A DNA stretch of 64,000 nucleotides from Conchocele bisecta (Eukaryota; Mollusca; Bivalvia; Lucinida; Thyasiridae): positions 87,036,433-87,100,432 of the forward strand of contig CM055275.1 in NCBI GenBank assembly GCA_029237695.1. Reading direction: 5' to 3'. Made by a program: the position numbers and the translations under genes. This document shows, one piece after another, positions 49,948 through 60,534 of the stretch (its first letter is position 1; each line of letters opens with the position of its first letter). The notes beneath the pieces are model-generated. The model worked only from the letters and a program-made list of their open reading frames with translations, had not been told where the DNA came from and did not search any database.

Positions 49948-50515
49948 CGATTGATTGGGGTTTTATGTCGATTCAACACCAAGGTCATTTGCAAACGGGA
50001 ATGTACCTGTATGGATGGATTGATTGATTGGTTGGTCAGTTGATTAATTGATTGATTAGGGTTTTAAATCTGTTCAACAACAATGTCATATATAGACGGG
50101 AACAGACCTGTATTGATTGTCTTACGTCCATTCAACAGTAATGCTCAGCTCCAGATAAGCTGCGTATTCGCTTAAATACCCAATTAAAATTGCCAAAAAT
50201 CCAATTGAAATCAGAAGTAGCGAGTATCAAAAAGAAATAAAAATTGTGTGGTACCTTTATCATGCTGCAGAAAACAATAAACAGACCACAAATATAGCAT
50301 ATTTTTCTTATTTTCCATGAAAACACATCTTGGTATGTCATTAGAATTGTCTCCAAGGAAATGCCAAGACATGTTTTCATTTCGAAGCAAACTGTTCATT
50401 AATTGCTGTCTGTTGATGTGTAAACAGTAGTGTGATTTTATTTTACCCAATTACAATTTTGAAATACCCAATTGCTTCAGAAATGATGGAGTGACAATAC
50501 TCTGGAGCCCTGGTA
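49948..50515. repeat. ATTGATTG/SINE-like repeat and family D foldback
   Basis: 49948-50140: three blocks of GGGTTTTATGTCGATTCAAC.. with (GATT)n, related to 16250-16380. 50148-50512: family D with ends GCTCCAGATAAGCTGCG and a degraded CTCTGGAGCCC; central hairpin is asymmetric. Confidence 0.65.
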
Positions 50516-50864
50516 AGCCCTAAAATTGTGGAAGGTTGAACTTTTTCATTGAACGTTAACTGATTGATTGACTGAACAATGTCCCCCGCTGGCAGCCAAA
50601 GAAAACGAGGCACATTTGGAAACACAGAGGGCCAGAGAAATGTGGATTTGTCACAGCATGAAAGCAGACAATCAGAGTAATGGGCGCGTGAAATATCAAG
50701 CAAATCCATGCAAGGAAACAGATATTATACGACATTTATTATTATACATTTTACATCAGACCAAAATGTCCACACTGATATCAAGGGCGATAACCGTGTT
50801 TCCTTAAAATGTTAAAGGACATTACTGTTTAGTTTCTGTATTTATTTTTTGATGTGCAATGTTT

Positions 50865-52410
50865 GTTTGTTTGTTTATTAGTGTTTAACGGCCTATCAAC
50901 AGCTAAGGTCATGTAAGGCCGGGCAAACGGGTTCGATCCAATTTAACCTGCTGCATTGGGGGGAAAATCCCAAAATCAGAACAGAATATTTACATCGAGA
51001 ACAAATAGCCCGATACCACCGCGAGTCACTATCAATGAAATAAATATTATTAAATTATCATATCTGTATATCGGATACTCATATATTTTAGAACTGGTGG
51101 AATAGTGACACAATTATAGACTTATTTAATTCCTATAAAGAACACTTTGTGCCTACTGAGTGGGCATGTACCTTTAAGGTTTTGAATGCACCAAGTATGT
51201 GACCTTGACCCTGTGATTAATGGGGGCGGGAAGATCATGGATTTGTCCCAGGGTGGTAGAGAACCATTAAAGCAATGTGTGTGTGAAATATCAAACGTAT
51301 GTGACTTTGACCTTGGGCTTAGTGGCGGTGGGACGATCGTAGATTTGTCGCAGGGCGGTAGAGGACCATTAAAGCAATGTGTGTGTGAAATATCAAGCAG
51401 ATTCGTATAAGGAAACAGAAATTATAAGATATTTACACGAGTGTTAAGGTTTCGGGACGTACAGTCGGTGGCGAGGGTATAACAATACTCTAACACTAGA
51501 CAACTGTACGGAGCCCCGCAGCGGACATGGATTATTTTTTATTAATTCGTTCTCACGAAATAACAATTTGTTCCCTAAACTTAACAATTAATTTCACGAA
51601 ATAACAATTTGTTCCCTACATTTAACATTTAACAATTAGTTCCCTTGAATTAACAATTCGTTCCCAGGATATAACAATTTGTTCCCTCGAATTAACAATT
51701 CATTCCCACGATATAACAATTTGTTCCCTCAATTTAACAATTCGTTCCCATGATTGTTATTTAGTGGGAACGAATTAATAAAAAACTGAATTCTATGCTG
51801 GGCTACGTACAACTGACATACACAAAAATTAAAATAAACTAGAAAATGTGTTCATAGAACACGGATGCCCCACATACCGATGATTTGATATTAAAGGTAC
51901 ATGCCCACACAGTAAGCCCAAAATGTCATTTATAGGAATTAAATAAGTGTATAACTGTGTCACTATTCCACCAGTTCTAAACGTTACAAGTGCCCGCTAT
52001 ACAGATATAATCATTTAGTAATACTTATTTTACTGATAGTGACGCGCGGTGGTATCAGGCTATTTTCATATGCAAATGAGGCATGATCTTTTTTAATTAT
52101 TTATACTAAAGAAATGCGTCACCTGAACAAATAATATTTTCGACAGATTTTAAAGTTGATCATTGTAATGCACATCATAAAATAAATACAGAGATTAAAT
52201 AGTAATGTCTGTCGACATTTTAAGCAAACACGGTTATCACCCCTGATATCAGTGTGTACATTTACGTCTGATATAAAATGAATAATAATGCCAATCAATA
52301 CGTGGGATAATGGCGCATGAATGTTTATTTTGCCAGTAAATGTCTCAGATGATATGTCTCTGATGTAAAGAATATTTTGTACCTACTGAGTGGGCATGTA
52401 CCTTTAAGTA
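50865..52410. mobile_element. SINE fragment, core repeats and a 515-bp foldback element
   Basis: 50865-51000: GTGTTTAACGGCCTATCAAC fragment. 51010-51178: a lone arm of the element described next. 51180-51470: two core repeats of the 10-11 kb family (GTGACCTTGACCCTG...GGTAGAG). 51893-52407: complete element, TTAA, AGGTACATGCCCAC ... GTGGGCATGTACCT-type ends, TTAA. Confidence 0.65.
51545..51780. repeat. ACAATTCGTTCCC tandem array, copy 1
   Basis: About ten imperfect units of roughly 20 bp (AATTAACAATTCGTTCCCAC; ATATAACAATTTGTTCCCTC), ending in one inverted unit (GTGGGAACGAATTAAT). A related array is at 54965-55285. Confidence 0.85.
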
Positions 52411-53050
52411 TATAGAGAATAGTAGGTTAGTGCCGTGAATGGGAAAAATATCTGGCAAGGCTCAATAATTTCTTTATTTCTCATCAGAAGTATATGTTGT
52501 TACCACTCATTTGAACCGTCTCGCCGAGACGGTTCAAATGAGTGGTCACAACATATACTTTGGTTCAGAAATAAGGAAAATAGATAGAGAATAGTAGGTT
52601 AGTGCCGTGAATGGGAAAACATATCATGTACCTTTAAACGAGGCAATTCTAAGTTCTAATCCATGGCTGAGTGTCAAAGCAAAAATAGAAATTCACTTTG
52701 CGTATCTACACACCATAAAGAAGCTACATACCAAGCATCAAGCCTCCAGCTATTATGGTTTAGAAGTTTTACAAGTTACAACCCAAAATTGGAAAATTCT
52801 AAGTCGAAAAAGGGGAGATAATCCATGACACGGGGGTCGAATCAAAAATCGAAATTAACTTTGCGCATCTACTCATCATAAGGAAGCTACATAACAAGTT
52901 TCAGGTATGTAGCTATTACGGTTTAAAAGTTTTACGAGTTACAAGGCACAATTGCCAAATTCTAAGTTGAAAAAGGGGAGATAATCCATTAGCCGAGGTT
53001 TGAATAAAAAATCAAAATAAACTTTGCGCATATACTCATCATAACAAAGC
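52410..53050. repeat. Family J and B nest, then ~170-bp core repeats
   Basis: Family J halves (GAGAATAGTAGGTTAGTGCC) at 52414-52462 and 52585-52620 surround a family B foldback (52470-52580). 52660-53040: about 2.5 core repeats (AAAAATCGAAATTAACTTTG, AAAAGGGGAGATAATCCAT). Confidence 0.7.
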
Positions 53051-53495
53051 TCCAAATAAGCTGCGTAAATACCTAATTAAAATGGTCAAAAACCCAATTG
53101 AAATTTTACCCAATCAGGGGCGTAGCTCGCCCTCTATCCATGTGGATTCATAATTGTGCTAGGAGGGTCCGGGGGAATGCCCCCCCCCCCCTCGGAAAAT
53201 TTTGAAAACAATGGTGCAATCTGGTGCATTCTGGGCGTTCTGAGGTGCTTTATTTAGTACTGGAAAATGGAAAGTTTTATGATCATAAATCAACAAATAA
53301 ACCCTTTACTCGGCAGATTTTTTTCTCAAAAATAGAGCTAAAATAGCTTTGGCCGATTTTTTTCTCAGAATCATGTGGATTCAGCCGCGTACTCGCGTAT
53401 AGGCAGCTACGCGCCTGCCAATTAATGCAATAGCTTCAGAAATGATAGAGTGACGATACTCATGCAATTACTAATTCCTTATCTGGAGCGCTGTC
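53045..53495. mobile_element. Family D element with a nested insertion
   Basis: Outer parts AGCTCCAAATAAGCTGCG and CTTATCTGGAGCGCTG. Inside, 53116-53418 has ends CAGGGGCGTAGCTCGCC / GGCAGCTACGCGCCTG and flanks CCAAT / CCAAT, an independent DNA element. Confidence 0.7.
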
Positions 53496-53964
53496 ATAAG
53501 GTTCGAAACTAAACGTTTCAGGTCTGACGGGACGGACGGACAGACAAGAGTAACACTAAATGCCCGCTCCACTATCGTGGTGGGGCATAAAAATACAGAA
53601 CATTTTCAGACAATATCTTACCTTTATATTTTTGCCGTGGCTTTGAATGAATCACACACAACAAATAATTTCCTCAGAATTTCGACACAAATTAATAGAA
53701 GTCCTAGATACAACATATATTCCAATAACTAAACCTAAACGTTGATTACAAATTCAGCCTACGTACTGTTGCCGTAGATACAAACTATTTCCTCCCCCAA
53801 TAACTCATACAAGTTGATACAAAATTCAGGAACGTACATTTCTGCGTAAAATAATGCTAATAAAATGTATATTTCGATCTGACACATGTCATGAATGGGT
53901 TCCGGCTGGGAAAAGCCGATTTACAACATGTGCGACCAACAAGTGTGACCGGTATAGGCCCAGA

Positions 53965-54295
53965 CTGGTCTGTAGCCTATTTCACCAACATTGCAAAGAA
54001 TACTTATCTAGCAAAGTATACTTTGAGGGAGATATTTTCAATTTAAGGATACATTTATAATTTTTTATTATACTGAATTTATTACATTATCACAGCCATT
54101 TTGGCTGTGATAATGTAATAAATTCAGTGTAATAATTCTGCATACTTTTAATCATCAAATGTATGCAGTTGTTAGTTCTATATGAAATAAATCAAATAAT
54201 GCATTTCGGGAAAAATATATTATTACTCCCTCAAAGTATACTTTGCTAGATAAGTATACTTTGCAATTTTTATGAAATCGGCTACTGGAGCCACG
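53965..54295. mobile_element. Family F foldback element, full copy
   Basis: GTAGCCTATTTCACCAACAT, arms with AGTATACTTTGAGGGAG and GAATTTATTACATTATCACA, centre GCCATTTTGGC, then inverses to TTTATGAAATCGGCTAC. The best intact copy, useful as a reference for the family. Confidence 0.85.
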
Positions 54296-54964
54296 CTGGT
54301 CACACACACTTCAGCCATTCACACATTATAGCGGTGAAAATAACATCCAACAAATTACGAGCATGTTTCTTATTTCACTCTATAAATATGTCTCCGAACT
54401 CAATTCTAATGAAATTGCAAGACATATTCATGATATTCATTGTGAGAAATAAAGGAAAATATAATGCTATTTTTTTGAACTATTTATAGCCCACAAATTT
54501 CCCAGCATGCAAAGACTTAATGCCACCGAATAGCAATTTCTACTCATTCCATAGGCTGTACGTGTACAACAGAGAGTATAAATGCTAATCAGGATCTACA
54601 CTGGTTACACATGTTATATGGGTGTTTTATTACCGCCAGTCCGTTACTGCACACATGTTGTCAGACTCTGATCAATATATTTATTTCAACATCCATGAAC
54701 AGCCTTGGGATAATAATAACCCATTGAAGACTGCGGATACAAAACTTTTTTATTGAAAAAGTCTGATTATTTGCTTTATTTCTCCATAAAAGTATATGTT
54801 GCTTCCACTCTTTTGTACCGTCTACAAAAACAATAATTTAATTTGTCAGACAGACAACTTTCAAATAAAGTTTAAACTTATAGACATTATAACAAATAAT
54901 ATGTCTGATAATGTGTACAATACCATAGTTCACTTTGACTGAAAATATTCTATAAAACAAAACA

Positions 54965-55285
54965 ATCAAATTAGCAATTCGTTCCCACGAATTAAAAATT
55001 TGTTCCATCAAATTAACAATTAGTTCCCACAAAATAACAATTCGTTCCCACGTGACGAATTGTTAATTTGTGAGAACGAATTGTTATATCGTGGGAACGA
55101 ATTGTTAAATCGAAGGAACGAATTGTCATTTTGTGGGAACGCATTGTTAATTCGAGGGAACGAATTGTTATATCATGGGAACGAATTGTTAATTCGAGGC
55201 AACGAATTGTTAAATTTAGGGAACAAATTGTTAATTTGAGGAAACAAGTTGTTATTTCGTAGGAACGAATTAAAAAAAATCCATG
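54965..55285. repeat. ACAATTCGTTCCC array in head-to-head orientation
   Basis: Units run one way from 54970 to about 55055 (CAATTCGTTCCCACGAATTA) and the other way from 55057 to 55275 (GGGAACGAATTGTTAAATCG), about 16 units in all, meeting at CCCACGTGACGAA. The periodic minus-strand reading frame (ITIRSLELTMRSH) is an array artefact. Confidence 0.9.
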
Positions 55286-55554
55286 TCCCCTGTTGGGCTC
55301 CGTAGGATTGAATATTGCTGCAATAAGACACAGCTGGACTTGTGACTCATACAATCAGTAAACTAGCATATAAAAGGTATCGATCCCGATAGCCGAGCTC
55401 CAGATAAGCTGCATATTGATATATTTATGGGTTCCAGATAAGCTGCATATTGATATATTTCACAAATTTATGTGAGCTGATGAGAGTAAATAATAGAGAA
55501 ACTCACAACAACTTGAAAATAGTTATTTTCAAACTTAGGAGTACATGTATTTTT

Positions 55555-55925
55555 AGCTTCAGTAGAACCTCTCTAAACCGGACACATGACAAACCTCAAT
55601 GTTTAGTTTTAATGGATTTTACTGTAATTCATCTTTAACCTTCACTACGCTGGAGACGGAAATTGTCATCTGCTGTTTTTCATTTTGGAGACGATTCTCA
55701 TGCGCTGTCAAGACAGGTTTTTGTCGAGAAATATTGAAAATAAAACATTTCCCTCAGACAACAACAATTAATTCAGCGTAGTAAGGGCTCAATTCTAATG
55801 AAATTCCAAGAAATATTCATGATATTTACAAGGAGAAATAAAAGAAAATATGTTGATTATTGTCGTCTGCTATTTTTGAACTATTTATAGCTCATAAATT
55901 TCCCAGCATGCAAATAGTTAAAGAA
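55555..55925. repeat. Pogo-like end, truncated family A' MITE, dispersed repeat
   Basis: 55560-55625: AGTAGAACCTCTCTAAACCG ... ACTGTAA. 55634-55790: family A' missing most of its left arm (TTAA, CCTTCACTACGCTGG ... GCGTAGTAAGGG). 55795-55920: AATGAAATTCCAAGAAATAT ... CATAAATTTCCCAGCATGC, also at 54395-54515. Confidence 0.7.
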
Positions 55926-56059
55926 ACGCACAAACGTGACTCGGCATGTTCATATACTGCTGTGACTGGAGAAGTGTATATCAGTGTAGATCCGGATCAG
56001 CCTGTGCACCAAGCTACAGAAGTGTGTCAATAAATCAAGAGCTACACTGGTCATGAATC

Positions 56060-56890
56060 CCATAAGCCCCAAATACCTGAATTACAGCGGAACCTCTCTA
56101 AATTGGACACCCTGTGGTGCATATATTTTGAGGGACATGGCAGATGCAGAGTCGTGCCTAAAATAATGCCATGGCGGACGTTTCAGTGATGGATACCCAC
56201 AGGAAAAAATTCAACCTAGACCCTCAAAATGGTGTTTACTACATTTATAGAGGCTATCGTCGGTAGAACATTGGTCTTTCAGCATACAACATACAATCAA
56301 AGTACTGAAAGTACTGACTGGCGGGAGACAAGTAGCCACTTGTGAATTTGCATACTCAGAAATTCCTTGTTACAAATATATTCGATGTTGATTATTGGAT
56401 GTACAATCTGCAAATTTGGAGAACTTGATCAGTTACTGGTGTTTGTAAAATACAGCCTGCTCTAAACACAAACAGTTGATGAAGCAAAGGTGCTTTATGT
56501 CCGACTAATAAACCGTTTTACGAGGTATATTGCAGACGTATTTATTGGGGTAAAACCCAGAATTGAAGTGGTGATATACGCCTTTATACGGATATGGTGA
56601 GAAGTGCCCTCTGCCAAAAAGTTTGTGCGTTCAAAAAATATTTTTGGCGGCATAGGTTTTTCGTAATGTGAAGAAAAAAAACGGGGAAATTTTCATATTA
56701 TTAGTATGTTTATTTGGCCAAAATCAATTGGCACTTTGCAGAATAGGGATACAAACCGAGTAATCCAAATTGCATACCCAACAGGAACTCTGGAGGTGTG
56801 ACATAATATTATGTGAAATCTTTTCAAAATTATGACTGGGCGTAGAGGGTAATTTTTCGAAAATCGCTTTAAACCACAATATGAAAAAGA
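56060..56890. other. No recognised feature
   Basis: Apart from one pogo-like end (56085-56115, GCGGAACCTCTCTAAATTGG), I see no repeat, open frame or structure that I can support here. Confidence 0.4.
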
Positions 56891-56904
56891 AATGGCCTTC
56901 GACG

Positions 56905-57352
56905 TCGCATTGCGACTGCGTGGTACACGATACGGGGGGCGTCTCAATAACAGCAATTTGTTCTCTTCAAAAGTAAAGTTGGGCATGCCAACTATTTTAC
57001 ACATAATGTTGAGCATTGCCGTTGCTATTAATAACTTGGTTTCAGTTTACTCGCTGACTTTAAATGTCACCTGACTGTTGTTAATTGCGAATTCAAATTG
57101 CGCCTATTGAGACGTCCGCGGATGAACATGCGACTGCGTGGTACACGATACGGGGGGCGTCTCAATAACAGAAATTTGTGCTCTTCAAAAGAAAGTTGGG
57201 CATGCCAACTATTTTACACATAATGTTGAGCATTGCCGTTGCTATTAATAACTTGCTTTCAGTTCACTCGCTGATTTTAAATGTCACCTGACTGTTGTTA
57301 ATTGCGACACGCAAATTGAGCCTATTGAGACGTCCCCCGATGAACAGAGAGC
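56905..57352. repeat. 222-bp tandem dimer with inverted ends
   Basis: 56905-57127 and 57129-57351 are near-identical (TGCGACTGCGTGGTACACGA, GCATGCCAACTATTTTACAC, ACTGTTGTTAATTGCGA). Each unit has GGCGTCTCAATA near the left and TATTGAGACGTCC near the right, so the unit is itself a small inverted-end element. Confidence 0.85.
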
Positions 57353-57639
57353 CACTTCCGAAAGTAGACCCGTGCAAACGGCCAGAATCACGATCCCAAT
57401 AGCGTGGAGACAGTATGTCTCCCGCCAAAAACCAGTGACAACAAGAAAATGTAGCCTGTTGACACACGAATGCCCCCGGGTGGCAGACTTTTGAAACTCG
57501 GGCAAACTTCTTAATGTACCATACACACGGACACACGGATGTACCAAACTTTATGGTTTATTTGTTCTTTAAAAGATAAAAGTAACAACAATAGGCTTAG
57601 GGGCTATAGTATAATACTGAATAAGTATATTGTATTCTA

Positions 57640-57885
57640 TCAGACCTCCAGTCAAGGTGCTTAATTTGAAGGTAAATTTCTTATTTCTCCATCAAACATG
57701 GCAAGTTGGGAGTGCTTTAGAATCGTCTCAATGAGACGATTCTAAAGGACTCCCAACTTGCCATTTTTGATGAAGAAATAAATGAGACGATTTCAAAGCA
57801 CTCCCAACTTGCAATTTTTGATGAAGAAATAACAAAATTTCACCCCAAGTTGGTCAAATTACACACCTTAACTGGAGCTCTGTTC
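57640..57885. repeat. Family C foldback with a duplicated arm
   Basis: Same family as 17910-18095 (GGCAAGTTGGGAGTGCTTTA / AAGGACTCCCAACTTGCC), with one extra arm copy at 57783-57835. Ends AAGGTGCTTAATTTGAAGG and CCTTAACTGGAGCTCTG. Confidence 0.75.
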
Positions 57886-58850
57886 TATTGTCTTAGGCTG
57901 CTCCCCCTAGTAGCCCCTAAACCCACAATGGTTGCCCGGACGGACACACAGTCCAAACACTATATGTATCCGGCTCTACTGAGACCGGGGGCATAAAAAT
58001 AAAATGGCAAATTTAAATTACTTTTCTCCGGCCTTTTCCCGCTGCAAACTTGAATCCTTTCAAGCTTGGTATAACAGTTAAAACACAATGAGTTCAGTTA
58101 CAGATAAACGCTGCACATGAACTTGAATAATAGCAACTCGTATATAACGATAACAGTAGCTGGGCCCGAAAACATATTACATCATACTTTGCATAACCTA
58201 ATATCGATCATTCCCTGCCTGATATGTTTTGCCCTGACCAACCGTCAAACATCATCATCATATAGGATAACACTGTTACGGCTGAGTCTCCATATATCAC
58301 ATGCACTCACACTCGATAGGAGAATGAACTAGCTAGGTTAAATTAACCGCCTCATTGCCTCCTTCATTTAATGCACATAATTAGACTGTATGGCAGATAT
58401 TAGTAAATTCAGAAACGAACGGGCCAATGACCGCCATTTTTGGGCTCAAATGCCTGGGTTTGGAAGGTCCTCGAGCCAATTCCTGCCCTTAAATATAAAA
58501 AAGTTCAGTTGCATACACAACCGCCTGGGTTAATCTTGCCCACCTTGCCCAGTGAATGTTTCTGAACACCTATTGGCAATGCAAATTCATAATGACTAAT
58601 CAAGCAGCTCAGGCTCAGTCAATCAAGCTGCTTGATTTCAAGCACCATATTCACGTATTTTGAAATAAATAAATTGACAACTATTGGCAAGATAAGCGCT
58701 GGCATTAGTGTACATGACAAATAACCACGTGCTAGTCTTGGTAACAGCTGGTCCATCATCAATAGTATAGGCTCCCCTTCTGAGGAAATGGACCTTAATC
58801 CTGTGTACATGCCGAAAACCCCTGTATGGGTTTAAAAAAATATCGTCCTC
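57886..58850. other. No recognised feature
   Basis: A GGACGGACAC fragment of a core-repeat element lies at 57935-57995. The rest has only short open frames without motifs. Confidence 0.4.
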
Positions 58851-58978
58851 GGCAATTTTTTTCGTTTCTCATCGAAAGTATATGTTGTTGCCACTTATTT
58901 GAACCGTCTCGTCAATACGGTTAAAATGAGTGGTAACAACATATACTTTCGAGCAGAAATAGAGAAAATAGCAAAAAA
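58850..58978. repeat. Family B foldback
   Basis: TCATCGAAAGTATATGTTGT ... TTGAACCGTCTCG...; inverse ATGAGTGGTAACAACATATA.. at 58926-58950. Confidence 0.8.
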
Positions 58979-59097
58979 ATCTCCAATTTTTTATAGTACT
59001 GTCAGTGTATCTAACCTATAATGGGCTAAAGACAGTTAAAATGGTGGTCACAACATATACATCTGCATCGAAATAAGACAAATATTTTAGTCAGAAT

Positions 59098-60125
59098 TAT
59101 CCATCATGTGTAAAGGTTAGAAGACACCAAATGGTGCGAAATTGTCCAGGGTGTATTTGTCCATCATGTGTAAAGGTTAGAAGACACCAAATGGTGCGAA
59201 ATCGTCCAGGGTGTATGCAAAAGTAGTCCGGTATAAAAGAATAGTGCGGGTGTTTGGAGGTCACAGACACCGTTTGCTTGCAAATCTTGATCCATTACTA
59301 CCCAGTTTCACTTCAGGAACATTTTGGGGTGCCTTTCACACCATTTTTCAGCATATTTGTAGCATTTAAAAGAAAACACTGAACCTGTTGTTCACTTGAT
59401 GTAAACGGAGTTTCCGTGGCCAACAAATGTGCACAATATTGGAGGATATAACAAGGTTGGATTTTTCTTTCTTATGAGTAAGTGAACCTATTGTTTAGTT
59501 CATGCAGAACTAGTACAGGCTGGCTGCAGGTCATGTACAAGTGGAGCCCACAGCATCCATACGAATAGTGAAAGTAGGAGAGACTGGCTTTATTGGATGG
59601 CATTCGGTTAAGTTATATAGTAAAATTATGTGGTGGTGTCTAACCTTATAGGTTAGAAGACACCAAATGGTGCGAAATCGTCTAGGGTGTATGCAAAAGT
59701 AGTCCGGTATAAAAAACATAGTGCGGGTGTTTTGAGGTCACAGACACCGTTTGCTTGCAAATCTTGATACATTACTACCCAGTTTCACTTGAGGAACATT
59801 TTGGGGTGCCTTTAACACCAGTTTTCAGCATATTTGTAGCATTTAAAAGAACACACGGAACCTGTTGGTCACTTGATGTAAACGGAGTTTCCGTTGCCAA
59901 AAAATGTACACAATATTGGAGGATATGACAAGGTTGGATTTTTCTTTCTTATGAGTAAGTGAACCTATTGTTTAGTTCATGCAGAACCAGTACAGACTGG
60001 CTGCAGGTCATGTACAAGTGGGTCCCACAGCATCCATACGAATATTGAAAGTAGGAGAGACTGGCCTTATTGGATGGCATTCGGTTAAATTATATAGTAA
60101 AACTATTTGGTGGTGTCTAACCTAA
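59098..60125. repeat. 476-bp tandem duplication with inverted ends
   Basis: 59175-59648 and 59651-60123 are close copies (GGTTAGAAGACACCAAATGG ... TGGTGGTGTCTAACC). The unit ends are imperfect inverted repeats. A 62-bp segment (TCCATCATGTGTAAAGGTTA...) is additionally doubled at 59098-59220. No long open frame. Confidence 0.85.
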
Positions 60126-60249
60126 AGGGCTAAACTGTTTGTGTCCAGCACAATACCAGATCAGTCCGTGAATTCTTGAAGTCGGACTATTTCGCGCACA
60201 TGCAGGTTATAATTATCTCCCCTGTCGAGGAGCACAGGGGAAAATCTCA

Positions 60250-60430
60250 TGGGCGGATTCAGGGGGGGGGGGGGGTGGGGGGGGGGGGGGGAGGGGCGGA
60301 GCCCGGCGTGCGCCCCCCCTAAAATTCGCCGAGTAAAATTGTTTACAAGTTACAAGGCACGTTTCTACGTTCGCGTTGTGAATTTATTGTTTATCGGGGG
60401 GGGGGGGGGGGGGGGGGGGGGGGTGCAGCC
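60250..60430. repeat. Two G-rich homopolymer tracts
   Basis: 60259-60297 (G runs with single T or A) and 60397-60423 (G run). Between them, GCGTGCGCCCCCCCTAAAAT. Predicted open frames here are composition artefacts. Confidence 0.9.
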
Positions 60431-60534
60431 AAAAAATAAACGCGGGGCTTTGCTCCAAAATGCATCAGAACGCAGGAAAAGCGCAGGAAATGTAATCATT
60501 TTTGAATGCTTCAAACAACGAAATTCCAATCAGT

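Noticed and set aside
50443..50709. 88-codon minus-strand frame
   Set aside because: It overlaps a family D foldback end and a core-repeat-like stretch; no splice or domain support.
55013..55354. 113-codon minus-strand frame with ITIRSLELTMRSH repeats
   Set aside because: Translation of the ACAATTCGTTCCC array; no conserved start and the periodicity is that of the DNA repeat.
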